Below are positions 17,839 to 25,444 of a stretch of DNA of 64,000 bases, in pieces (the stretch's first letter is position 1; every line of letters begins with the position of its first letter). The notes beneath the pieces are model-generated. The model made no database searches and had not been told where the DNA came from. It was given only the letters and a program-made list of their open reading frames with translations. Source of the stretch: Sulfurimicrobium sp963741495 (GTDB lineage Bacteria; Pseudomonadota; Gammaproteobacteria; Burkholderiales; Sulfuricellaceae); the NCBI GenBank assembly GCA_963741495.1, contig CAVUID010000007.1:299900-363899 (forward strand), in the 5' to 3' direction. A program made the translations under genes and the position numbers.

Positions 17839-19113
17839 TCAGCCCTCATACACCACATGACCTTCCACCAGGGTGTATTTCACCTTCCCAGCCAGCTCCA
17901 TGTTGAGGAACGGCGTGTTCTTTCCCAGGCTCTTGAGCGCACGAGGAGTGACGCTCCACAGCTCATCCGGGTCGAAGATGCACAGGTCGGCATTGAGGCC
18001 CGGCGCCAGCACGCCCTTGTTGAGCGCCAGCACTTTCGCCGGTTCAGTGGTGAGCCTGGCAATCGCCACGGGCAGAGCGACGCCCATTTCATTGGCCCAC
18101 TTCAGGGTCAGCGGCAGCAGCAGTTCCAGCCCGGTCACCCCCGCCTCGGATTCGGCGAAGGGCAGGAGCTTGGCATCGTCGTCCACCGGGGCGTGGTCTG
18201 AGCAGATGGCGTCGATCGTGCCGTCCTTCAGGCCTTCGCGCAGCGCGTCGCGGTCGCGCAGACTGCGGAAGGGCGGAATCACGTGGCAGTTGGAGTTGAA
18301 ATAGCCGATGTCCATTTCGGAAAGGTGCGCATGATGCACCCCGATGTCGCATGTCACCGGCAAGCCCTGGCGCTTGGCTTCACGCACCATGTCCACGCCT
18401 TCCCGGGTGGACAGGCGGCACAGGTGCACCTTGGCGCCCACTTCCTTCATCAGCAGCAGGATTCTGGCAATTGCGATACTTTCCGCGCAGGCAGGAATCC
18501 CTGCCAGACCCAGACGCGAAGCGACTTCGCCGTCATGCGCCACGCCATCGCGGGTGAGGAAGGAATCCTGCGGACGCAGCCACACGGTAAAACCAAAGGT
18601 CGAGGCGTACTGCATGGCACGCAGCAACACATTGGAATCGGTCAACGGCGCGTCCGCCTGCGAAAAGGCGATGCAGCCGGCATCATGCAGTTCCGCCATT
18701 TCCGTGAGGCGCTGGCCTTCGAGCTTCTGCGTCAATGCCCCGAGAGGAAACACGCGGGCCTGGTGAAGATTCTTGGCGCGGTGCCTGAGCATTTCCACCA
18801 ATCCCGGCTCATCCAGCGGCGGATCGGTGTCGGGCGGGCACACCAGGCTGCTCACGCCGCCGGCTACTGCGGCATGCATCTCCGATTCCAGCGTGGCCAT
18901 GTATTCCAGGCCGGGCTCGCGCAGGCGCGCAGAAAGATCGATCAGCCCCGGGCACACCACCAGCCCGCTGGCATCGATCACCCGGGCGGCGTGAAAATCA
19001 TGGGGCGCTTCGCCTATGGCCACTACTTTTCCGGCGGCGATAAACACGTCCTGCTGTGCATCGATCTGGTTTTTCGGGTCGATCAGGCGACCGCCGCGAA
19101 TGTGAATTTTCAT
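17839..19113 (-). CDS. pyrX: inactive dihydroorotase-like subunit of ATCase (PyrC')
   Basis: A 424-residue type I dihydroorotase homologue. The metal-binding HxH is lost: at residues 59-66 it reads DLSARLRE where active enzymes have D-x-H-x-H-L-R-E. The later HxST-type metal histidine is also replaced (LCRLST), while CSDHAP is kept. In Pseudomonas such PyrC' proteins are catalytically dead and hold the ATCase dodecamer together. The ATG overlaps the pyrB stop (ATGA), the classical pyrB-pyrC' arrangement. The true dihydroorotase must be encoded elsewhere. The function is inferred from family and context. Confidence 0.88.
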   Translation of the reverse strand: MKIHIRGGRLIDPKNQIDAQQDVFIAAGKVVAIGEAPHDFHAARVIDASGLVVCPGLIDLSARLREPGLEYMATLESEMHAAVAGGVSSLVCPPDTDPPLDEPGLVEMLRHRAKNLHQARVFPLGALTQKLEGQRLTEMAELHDAGCIAFSQADAPLTDSNVLLRAMQYASTFGFTVWLRPQDSFLTRDGVAHDGEVASRLGLAGIPACAESIAIARILLLMKEVGAKVHLCRLSTREGVDMVREAKRQGLPVTCDIGVHHAHLSEMDIGYFNSNCHVIPPFRSLRDRDALREGLKDGTIDAICSDHAPVDDDAKLLPFAESEAGVTGLELLLPLTLKWANEMGVALPVAIARLTTEPAKVLALNKGVLAPGLNADLCIFDPDELWSVTPRALKSLGKNTPFLNMELAGKVKYTLVEGHVVYEG

Positions 19114-20075
19114 TGTTTGCTCCCCGCCAGAATGCTCATCACCGCCATGCGCACCGCAATGCCGAAGGTCACCTGGGGCAGGATGACCGACTGCGCCCCG
19201 TCCGCCACGTCAGAATCGATTTCCACCCCGCGGTTCATCGGGCCGGGATGCATCACGATGGCGTCGGGCTTGGCGAGTGCCAGCTTGTCCTGGGTCAGGC
19301 CGTAGGATTTGAAGTACTCCTGTGCCGAGGGCAGCAGGGCGCCGCGCATGCGTTCGTTCTGCAGGCGCAGCATGATGACCACATCCACATCTTTCAGGCC
19401 CTGGGCCATGTCGTGATAGACCTGCACGCCCATGCGCTCGACCTGGGCCGGCAATAGCGTTTTTGGCGCGATCACCCGTACTTCCGGCACACCCAGCGTG
19501 GTGAGGGCATGAATCTGGGAACGTGCCACGCGCGAGTGCAGTACGTCGCCGACAATGGCCACGCGCAGGTTATGGAACTCCCGCTTGAAGTGGCGGATGG
19601 TGTACATGTCCAGCAGCCCCTGGGTGGGGTGGGCATGGCGGCCATCGCCCGCATTGACGACATGGATGTGGGGGGCAACATGATTTGCAATAAAATGCGC
19701 AGCCCCCGACTGGGCGTGGCGCACGATGAACATATCGGCCTGCATCGCCGCCAGGTTGTCCACGGTATCCAGCACGGTTTCGCCCTTGGACTGGGACGAA
19801 GCATTGATGTTGAGATTGATCACGTCGGCAGATAGCCGCTTGGCGGCGATCTCGAAGGTGGTGCGGGTGCGCGTGCTGGGTTCGAAAAACAGGTTGAAAA
19901 TCGATTTTCCGCGCAGCAGCGGGATTTTTTTGACTTCCCGTTCCGATACGCTGACGAAGGATTCCGCCGTATCGAGAATATGCCGCAGCATCCCCGCATT
20001 CAGACCCTCGATCGTGAGCAAATGCTGCAATTCGCCATGCTGGTTCAGCTGTGGATTACGACTCAGAAAAGCCAT
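19110..20075 (-). CDS. pyrB: aspartate carbamoyltransferase catalytic subunit
   Basis: A 321-residue enzyme joining carbamoyl phosphate and aspartate, the committed step of pyrimidine synthesis. Carbamoyl-phosphate motif FEPSTRTRTTFE is near residue 65, followed by the SxxKGE-type loop SSSQSKGETVLDT, the HPTQGLLD segment and the C-terminal HPGPMNRGVEI. No pyrI-type regulatory chain is present; the overlapping PyrC' takes the structural role. It lies 12 bases after pyrR. Confidence 0.96.
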   Translation of the reverse strand: MAFLSRNPQLNQHGELQHLLTIEGLNAGMLRHILDTAESFVSVSEREVKKIPLLRGKSIFNLFFEPSTRTRTTFEIAAKRLSADVINLNINASSQSKGETVLDTVDNLAAMQADMFIVRHAQSGAAHFIANHVAPHIHVVNAGDGRHAHPTQGLLDMYTIRHFKREFHNLRVAIVGDVLHSRVARSQIHALTTLGVPEVRVIAPKTLLPAQVERMGVQVYHDMAQGLKDVDVVIMLRLQNERMRGALLPSAQEYFKSYGLTQDKLALAKPDAIVMHPGPMNRGVEIDSDVADGAQSVILPQVTFGIAVRMAVMSILAGSKQ

Positions 20076-20087
20076 GGAATGACTCCG

Positions 20088-20588
20088 TCAGACGGTTGTT
20101 TGACGCAGGCTGAGCGCAAGCTGCCCCTGCGGATCGCGATTCAACTGGATATTCTGGTCTGGCGCCAGTTCCAGCTCTGCGCCTGTCACCTCGGCCGAGA
20201 TCGGCAACTCGCGCCCGCCGCGATCCACCAGCACAGCCAGAATGATGCTTGCCGGGCGGCCATAATCGAACAGTTCATTCATTGCGGCACGCACGCTGCG
20301 ACCGGTGTAGAGCACGTCATCCACCAGGATGATATCGCGCCCCGTGACATCGAAAGGGATATCCGAAGGCGCCACTTCTGCATGCAGGCCGGACTGGCTG
20401 AAATCATCGCGATAAAAGGAAACGTCGAGCGTGCCCAGCGGTATTTCCCGACCCAGCAGGGCATGGATTTTCTCCGCCAGCCAGACGCCGCCGGTATGCA
20501 TGCCCACCAGCACGCTATTTTCACCCAGAAGAGGCTCGATTTGCTGCGTCATGGCTTGCGCCAGTTTCTCGGCATCAGGTAATTGCAT
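20088..20588 (-). CDS. pyrR: PyrR bifunctional regulator / uracil phosphoribosyltransferase
   Basis: 166 residues. The PRPP-binding motif is DIILVDDVLYTGRSVRAAM, with the PyrR-type N-terminus (LAQAMTQQI) and C-terminal NRDPQGQLALSLRQ. Gram-positive PyrR attenuates pyr operons by RNA binding; in proteobacteria it often accompanies pyrB-pyrC' and its RNA role is less certain. The ATG at 20588 has AGGA upstream; an in-frame ATG at 20612 has none. It sits between ruvX and pyrB on the same strand. Confidence 0.9.
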   Translation of the reverse strand: MQLPDAEKLAQAMTQQIEPLLGENSVLVGMHTGGVWLAEKIHALLGREIPLGTLDVSFYRDDFSQSGLHAEVAPSDIPFDVTGRDIILVDDVLYTGRSVRAAMNELFDYGRPASIILAVLVDRGGRELPISAEVTGAELELAPDQNIQLNRDPQGQLALSLRQTTV

Positions 20589-20622
20589 AGATTGTTTTCC
20601 TGTAACACTCATTATGGTGCGG

Positions 20623-21090
20623 CTAGTTTTCGCTTCCAGAATTATCCAGATAGGACTGCAAAATTTGCTGCGCGGCGACCTGGTCCAGCATTACTTTCTG
20701 CCGCCGGCCGGTAATGCCGGCCTCGCGCAGATCCTGGCTCGCAGCACTTGAGCTGAAGCGCTCATCGACCAAGGCCACCGGCAGGCTGAAGCGGCCTTCA
20801 AGCTGGCGCGAAAAACGCCGGCAGCGCAGGGTCATGTCATGCTCGCTGCCATCGATATGGAATGGCTGACCCACCACCAGCAGGCCGGGTTGCCATTCCT
20901 TGATCAGCGCTTCAATAACGGAAAAACGCTGCTCGTTGCTTTCGCCATGGATGGTTTGCAAGGGATGGGCCACGCCGATCATCCGGTCGCCCACGGCCAC
21001 GCCAATGCGCTTGAGACCGAAATCGAAACCCAGCACAGTTGTTTGGTGAGGGGTGAGGGGTGAGGGGTGAGGGGTAAAAGTCGCAATCAC
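20623..21090 (-). CDS. ruvX: RuvX/YqgF-type RNase H-fold nuclease
   Basis: A 155-residue RNase H-fold protein (pre-16S rRNA processing, also called Holliday junction resolvase-like). Catalytic acids are visible in VLGFDFGLKRIGVA, the internal Glu of DERFSS, and the C-terminal LDQVAAQQIL. The GTG at 21090 has GAGG 8 bases before it, but translation then runs through a 7-bp tandem repeat giving the odd leader TPHPSPLTPHQ. A GTG at 21036 would give the family-typical 137 residues yet has no ribosome site. The start is therefore uncertain. Confidence 0.9.
   Translation of the reverse strand: MIATFTPHPSPLTPHQTTVLGFDFGLKRIGVAVGDRMIGVAHPLQTIHGESNEQRFSVIEALIKEWQPGLLVVGQPFHIDGSEHDMTLRCRRFSRQLEGRFSLPVALVDERFSSSAASQDLREAGITGRRQKVMLDQVAAQQILQSYLDNSGSEN
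21045..21079. repeat. 7-bp tandem repeat (GGTGAGG x4)
   Basis: Four exact GGTGAGG units plus a degenerate fifth (GGTAAAA). It falls in the 5' part of ruvX as read from the GTG at 21090. A related CCTCTCACCCCTAAC at 21111-21125 can pair with it, so the tract also forms a hairpin between yqgE and ruvX. Confidence 0.85.
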
Positions 21091-21129
21091 CGGACTCGCC
21101 TCATGCCTAACCTCTCACCCCTAACGGCA

Positions 21130-21690
21130 TCACGCATGGCCCGCTTCATCCGCCAGAGAGGCAAAATCCACGCCCAGCAAATTCATCGCAGCAGCCAGTC
21201 GCGTTTCGGTCGGCTCGTCAAATATGAGTTGTGGTATTGCCGGCACGGTCAGCCATGCGTTTTGCCCCAGTTCATGCTCAAGCTGGCCCGCATCCCAGCC
21301 TGCGTAACCCAGCGTCACGAACAATTTGTCCGGTCCTTCGCCGCGTCCCACGGCTTCAAGGATGTCCTTCGATGTGGTCAGCGCAATGCCTTCTGCTATG
21401 GCAAGGCTCGACTGCCATTCTCCTTCCGGTTGGTGCAGCACAAAACCGCGATCCATTTGCACCGGTCCGCCATAGTGAATCGGCATGCCGGCCAGTTCTG
21501 CTGCATCGAGCGGGATATTGATCTGTTCGAACAGCGCCTTGAAATCGAGGTCGATTTTGCGGTTGAGCACGACCCCCAGTGCGCCGCGTTCGTTGTGCTC
21601 GCAGATATAGGTCAGGGTCTTGGCAAAATAAGGATCCGTCATCGCCGGCATGGCGATGAGGAAATGATGGGTGAGATCGACGCTTTGCAT
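21130..21690 (-). CDS. yqgE: YqgE/AlgH family protein (UPF0301)
   Basis: About 186 residues, matching the family's usual 187. Conserved blocks are HHFLIAMPAM near the start, YICEHNERGALGVVLNR (about 40-56), GGPVQ and VTLGYAGWDAGQLE. The biochemical role of YqgE is not established; it commonly precedes ruvX (yqgF) as here. The ATG at 21690 fits the family N-terminus (MQSVDLTHHFL); one at 21723 adds 11 unlikely residues. Confidence 0.92.
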   Translation of the reverse strand: MQSVDLTHHFLIAMPAMTDPYFAKTLTYICEHNERGALGVVLNRKIDLDFKALFEQINIPLDAAELAGMPIHYGGPVQMDRGFVLHQPEGEWQSSLAIAEGIALTTSKDILEAVGRGEGPDKLFVTLGYAGWDAGQLEHELGQNAWLTVPAIPQLIFDEPTETRLAAAMNLLGVDFASLADEAGHA

Positions 21691-21734
21691 GGGCGTTATT
21701 ATGGCATATTCACCAGAATCCATGCCCCATGAAA

Positions 21735-21768
21735 AATGCCGCTGACCCTGCAGAAGGTGAGCGGCATT
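21735..21768 (-). terminator. terminator after fbp
   Basis: The 9-bp stem AATGCCGCT/AGCGGCATT followed on the minus strand by TTTTT (plus-strand AAAAA at 21732-21736). It lies between the fbp stop (21815) and yqgE, so it should end the fbp transcript. Confidence 0.75.
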
Positions 21769-21814
21769 CTGATTTTCAGACCCTTGCCCGGCCTTGTTCG
21801 GGGCCAGGCGAGAT

Positions 21815-22819
21815 TCAGGCCTTGTGGTAGGAGATGACTGTTTCCACTTCGTTTTTCGAACCCAGAATCACCGGTACGCGCTGATGCAAGCCATCCGGCT
21901 GAACATCCAGAATGCGCTCGCGACCGGTGCTGGAAGCGCCGCCCGCCTGTTCCACGATGAAGGACATCGGGTTGGCTTCGTACAGCAGGCGCAGTTTGCC
22001 GGCCTTGGTGGGGTCCTTGGTATCCTTGGGATACATGAAAATGCCACCGCGCATCAGGATGCGGTGCACTTCCGCCACCATCGAAGCTACCCAGCGCATA
22101 TTGAAATCCTTGCCGCGCGGGCCGGTCTTGCCGGCCAGGGCTTCTTCCACATAACGCTGCACTGGCGGCTCCCAGAAACGCTGGTTGGAAGCGTTGATGG
22201 CGAATTCCTTGGTATCGGCCGGGATAGTCATATTGGGATGGGTGAGGATGAATTCGCCGATATCGCGGTCCAGGGTAAAGCCGTTCACGCCATGTCCGCT
22301 GGTCAGCACCAGCATGGTGGAGGAGCCGTACAGCGCATAACCGGCGCAGACCTGCTGGGTGCCCGGCTGCAGGAAATCCTTGGCGGAAGGCGAATCGCTC
22401 TCGCCCTGGCAGCGCAGGATGGAGAAGATGGTGCCGACGGAAATGTTCACGTCCACGTTGCTGGAACCGTCAAGCGGGTCGAATACCAGCAGGTATTTGC
22501 CGCGCGGGTATTGCGCCGGAATCGGGTAAATGTCATCCATCTCCTCCGACGCCATGGCGCACAGGTGGCCAGCCCACTCGTTGGATTTGATGAAGATTTC
22601 GTTGGTGATGACGTCCAGTTCCTTCTGTGTCTCGCCCTGCACGTTTTCCGAGCCGGCAGAGCCCATCACGCCAATCAGTGCGCCCTTGTTCACGACATTG
22701 GAAATCACCTTGATGGCGGTAATGATGTCGTTCAGAAGCGAGGTGAAATCGCCGCTTGCGCCTTGAATGTGGCGCTGTTCCTCGATAATGAACTGAGTGA
22801 TGGTGGTACCGTTATGCAT
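21815..22819 (-). CDS. fbp: class I fructose-1,6-bisphosphatase
   Basis: A 334-residue enzyme of gluconeogenesis and, in autotrophs, the Calvin cycle. The metal/catalytic motif is FDPLDGSSNVDVN at about residues 112-124, preceded by the Glu-rich ASEEMDD, with GGIFMYPKD and the sugar-phosphate LRLLYEANPMSFI near the C-terminus. Length and motifs match the family. It stands alone, divergent from trpB2, with its own terminator. Confidence 0.96.
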   Translation of the reverse strand: MHNGTTITQFIIEEQRHIQGASGDFTSLLNDIITAIKVISNVVNKGALIGVMGSAGSENVQGETQKELDVITNEIFIKSNEWAGHLCAMASEEMDDIYPIPAQYPRGKYLLVFDPLDGSSNVDVNISVGTIFSILRCQGESDSPSAKDFLQPGTQQVCAGYALYGSSTMLVLTSGHGVNGFTLDRDIGEFILTHPNMTIPADTKEFAINASNQRFWEPPVQRYVEEALAGKTGPRGKDFNMRWVASMVAEVHRILMRGGIFMYPKDTKDPTKAGKLRLLYEANPMSFIVEQAGGASSTGRERILDVQPDGLHQRVPVILGSKNEVETVISYHKA

Positions 22820-22945
22820 GCTTTACCCTGCCATAAAAAAATATAATGAACCTGACATTATAGCTGATGGGCCAAAGACTTGGCAGTAAAAAATCAATCG
22901 GGATATGATTGCTTCGCACACTTCATCTCAAAAAGGGCTCAAGAC

Positions 22946-24298
22946 ATGTCGCAAACCAAGATCCTGCTGGACGAATCCGAAATCCCGACCCACTGGTACA
23001 ACGTCGTTGCTGATATGCCCAACCCGCCAGCACCGCCGCTAGGGCCCGACGGTAAGCCGATTGGCCCCGAAGCCCTGACCGCCATCTTTCCCATGAGCCT
23101 GATCGAACAGGAAATGTCTGCCCAGCGCTGGATCGAGATACCCGAGAAAGTGCGCGAGATTTATCAATTGTGGCGCCCCTCGCCCATGTTTCGTGCCCAC
23201 CGCCTGGAAGCGGCGCTCGGTACCCCGGCGAAGATCTATTACAAGTATGAAGGTGTTTCCCCGGCGGGCTCGCACAAGCCCAACACCGCCATTGCTCAGG
23301 CCTATTACAACAAGGAAGCCGGCATCAAGCGCATTGCCACTGAAACCGGTGCCGGCCAATGGGGCTGTTCCATGGCGCTGGCGGGCCAGATGTTCGGGCT
23401 GGACGTGCGGGTGTATATGGTCAAGGTCAGCTACGGCCAGAAACCTTACCGCCGCTCGATGATGCAGACCTGGGGTGCGGAAGTATTCGCCAGTCCAAGC
23501 ACGGAAACCAATTCTGGTCGCGCAGCGCTGGCAGAAGACCCGAATAACCAGGGCTCCCTCGGCCTGGCGATCTCTGAGGCCGTGGAAGATGCCGCCTCGC
23601 GCACTGACACCAATTATGCCCTGGGCTCGGTGCTGAACCACGTATTGCTGCACCAGACCGTGATTGGCCTGGAAGCCAAGAAGCAGTTCGAAAAAGTGGG
23701 CGACTACCCGGACATGATCTTTGCCCCCTGCGGCGGCGGCTCCAACTTTGGCGGTGCGGCCTTCCCCTTCCTGGCCGACAAGGCAGCCGGCAAGAAGGTG
23801 CGTTTGGTGGCGGTAGAGCCTACCTCTTGCCCGACCCTGACGCGAGGCCATTATGCCTATGACTTTGGCGATACCGCGAAATTGACGCCGATGATGCTGA
23901 TGTACACCTTGGGGCACGACTTCATGCCGCCCGGCATCCATGCCGGCGGCTTGCGCTATCACGGCGATTCGGCGCTGGTGTCGCAGCTCTACCATGAAAA
24001 ACTGATCGAGGCGGTGGCCGTTCACCAGCTCTCCACTTTTCAGGCCGGTGTGACCTTTGCCCGCGCAGAAGGCATTATTCCCGCACCCGAATCCAACCAC
24101 GCCATTGCCGCATGTATAGATGAAGCACTGCGCTGCAAGGAATCCGGCGAGGCCAAGACGCTGTTCTTCAATCTTTCCGGTCACGGCCATTTCGACATGG
24201 GCGCCTATGACAGCTACTTTAGCGGCAAGCTGGAGGATTTTGCCTACCCTGAGGAGGCTATCAAGGCGGCTCTGGATCGCCTGCCCAAGGTCGGGTAA
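22946..24298 (+). CDS. trpB: tryptophan synthase beta-like enzyme (TrpB2 type)
   Basis: A 450-residue PLP enzyme. The PLP lysine is in GSHKPNTA (Lys111), the phosphate-binding loop is CGGGSNFGG, and FNLSGHGHFD closes the site. The length and N-terminal extension (DESEIPTHWYNVVADMP) mark the TrpB2 branch, which condenses indole with serine and does not depend on TrpA. No trpA is beside it. Whether this is the main tryptophan synthase or an indole-salvage enzyme is not visible here. The ATG at 22946 follows an AAAGGG motif. Confidence 0.92.
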   Translation: MSQTKILLDESEIPTHWYNVVADMPNPPAPPLGPDGKPIGPEALTAIFPMSLIEQEMSAQRWIEIPEKVREIYQLWRPSPMFRAHRLEAALGTPAKIYYKYEGVSPAGSHKPNTAIAQAYYNKEAGIKRIATETGAGQWGCSMALAGQMFGLDVRVYMVKVSYGQKPYRRSMMQTWGAEVFASPSTETNSGRAALAEDPNNQGSLGLAISEAVEDAASRTDTNYALGSVLNHVLLHQTVIGLEAKKQFEKVGDYPDMIFAPCGGGSNFGGAAFPFLADKAAGKKVRLVAVEPTSCPTLTRGHYAYDFGDTAKLTPMMLMYTLGHDFMPPGIHAGGLRYHGDSALVSQLYHEKLIEAVAVHQLSTFQAGVTFARAEGIIPAPESNHAIAACIDEALRCKESGEAKTLFFNLSGHGHFDMGAYDSYFSGKLEDFAYPEEAIKAALDRLPKVG

Positions 24299-24328
24299 TC
24301 GAGCTGGATGTGAATTTTAATATTAGTG

Positions 24329-24357
24329 GGAACTAATTCTTGACCCGCCTACTCTGA
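24329..24357 (+). promoter_or_regulatory. candidate sigma-E-type promoter
   Basis: GGAACTA (24329-24335) and TCTGA (24353-24357) are separated by 17 bases. This fits the extracytoplasmic sigma-E pattern (GGAACTT, about 16-17 bases, TCnnA). It lies just before a structured, terminator-ended segment with no ORF. Confidence 0.5.
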
Positions 24358-24362
24358 ATTAG

Positions 24363-24470
24363 CAGACGATTCAGTTCGTCTCCCGCTTCTCCTCCCTGAG
24401 CGGGCGCCTTAATCTTTATTAAGGCTCTCCTCCCCCCGGCTTATCCCCTTTAGCTGGGGGGTTTTTTTTG
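24363..24470 (+). ncRNA. candidate small RNA with CUCCUCCC loops
   Basis: About 108 bases with no credible ORF between trpB2 and the next gene. Four hairpins are visible: AGACGA/TCGTCT (24364-24381); CCCGCT/AGCGGG (24382-24404) with the loop TTCTCCTCCCTG; GCCTTAAT/ATTAAGGC (24406-24425); and the final terminator. A second TCTCCTCCCC is single-stranded before the terminator. UCCUCC motifs in loops mirror a Shine-Dalgarno sequence, as in the CcsR/'cuckoo' RNAs of proteobacteria. A sigma-E-like promoter stands at the right distance upstream. It is called from structure only; a long 3' UTR of trpB2 is the alternative. Confidence 0.55.
24432..24469 (+). terminator. strong intrinsic terminator
   Basis: The 10-bp stem CCCCCCGGCT/AGCTGGGGGG with one wobble pair, loop TATCCCCTTT, then eight T. 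It ends the candidate small RNA and would also stop trpB2 read-through. Confidence 0.9.
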
Positions 24471-24538
24471 TCCGTCGCACGCTGAATATCCGTCATTTTG
24501 TACCAATCGCGCTGGGTCGGTCGCCGACGCTGCACTCC

Positions 24539-24599
24539 TTGCCGAGCCGGATGCCCTGTTTATATTCTTCCTGGTTTTAGGTGGCTCATCTCATGAGCT
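24539..24599 (+). promoter_or_regulatory. promoter and GGCTCA-N5-TGAGCT palindrome (site 1)
   Basis: A -35-like TTGCCG (24539-24544) and -10 TATATT (24561-24566) are 16 bases apart. The palindrome GGCTCA-N5-TGAGCT (24583-24599) falls just past the expected start point, a repressor position. The same palindrome with identical spacing stands at 27345 and 28362, next to the WYL regulator gene. Confidence 0.55.
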
Positions 24600-24669
24600 T
24601 TACATGCTGGATGATGTAAATAACACGAAAATTCTCGTGTCCAAATCGACGCCAATAAAGGGGGTATGC

Positions 24670-24843
24670 ATGGACAGGCACAATCAACTGGAACTGATGC
24701 TGGCGATCCGTCGCATCTGTCACAAGGCAGCGGCTGAGGGGAAGACTCACATGCGAAAGGCAACGCTGCGCAAAATGGATGTGCAAATCAATCAGATGAA
24801 GAAACTGCAAAGCCAGAATGTGACCCGCCCCCTGATGCTTTGA
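24670..24843 (+). CDS. small basic protein, unknown
   Basis: A 57-residue ORF starting at an ATG with AAAGGGGG upstream. The product is Lys/Arg-rich and helical (LMLAIRRICHKAAAEGK, LRKMDVQINQMKKL), with no recognised domain. It follows a plausible promoter and a palindrome shared with the WYL gene region, which makes it a candidate regulon member. It could still be a chance ORF. Confidence 0.45.
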   Translation: MDRHNQLELMLAIRRICHKAAAEGKTHMRKATLRKMDVQINQMKKLQSQNVTRPLML

Positions 24844-24894
24844 CCCGGAAGAGCTGGGTCCCGCCAGCGGTTGGCGGCTAGGGACGAATAAGTT

Positions 24895-24966
24895 GTCATT
24901 GCGAGGAACAAAGTGACGAAGCAATCTCGCACTGAAAAAAGATTGCTTCGCTACGCTCGCAATGAC
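24895..24966. repeat. inverted repeat, GTCATTGCGAGGAAC family, copy 1
   Basis: The left arm, from 24895, starts GTCATTGCGAGGAAC and runs to GAAGCAATCTC. The right arm (24941-24966) starts GATTGCTTCG and ends CTCGCAATGAC. The interior is about 12 bases. A second copy occurs at 59864-59944. It overlaps the 3' end of the hypothetical gene at 24951-25322. Confidence 0.85.
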
Positions 24967-25322
24967 CTCGCGCACTTGATCAGGGGCTCCCTAGGCCTTT
25001 CCTCGATTCTGGTGGTGATGTCGCTTTCGCGGCGATTGCTGCTCCGGCGCGCCTCCGGCGCCCGGGTGTCATACAGGCTGGCGCCTGCGTGCCGGAGGCG
25101 CCGCGAAATATTGCGCCGCTCGCGTCCGTTGCGTCGCTCCACTGAAGGCGGCGCATCAGGGATAGGCGCTGTTTTTTGGGCTGGGCGATGGCGAGGAAAA
25201 ACCAGCGGCGTCAGGTTGCGCTCACCGACCACTCGCGCCGCGCGCAAATAGTTAACGGGCTTGACCTCCACCTCATCCGTGTTGGTCGCCGATAAAGGCG
25301 TAATGCTGGGCGTGTATCGCAT
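24951..25322 (-). CDS. arginine-rich hypothetical protein
   Basis: A 123-residue protein not recognised. The C-terminal half is very rich in Arg with repeated ERRNGRERRN, SRRLRHAG and ARRSSNRRE patterns, likely disordered or nucleic-acid binding. An AGGGA lies 7 bases before the ATG. The last codons run into an intergenic inverted repeat, so the original C-terminus may have been replaced. It follows the DnaQ/GIY-YIG gene on the same strand by about 120 bases. Confidence 0.5.
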   Translation of the reverse strand: MRYTPSITPLSATNTDEVEVKPVNYLRAARVVGERNLTPLVFPRHRPAQKTAPIPDAPPSVERRNGRERRNISRRLRHAGASLYDTRAPEARRSSNRRESDITTRIEERPREPLIKCARSLRA

Positions 25323-25444
25323 CAGATAATCCCTGCCAAGACAGTCATCGCAATTGACCTGTCAGTACCGATAGCACTACGGCCAGCAAAAAATTCGGGG
25401 CAAATTGTTTTCATGCCATTTTGAGTTGAAATTTGGAAAATAAT

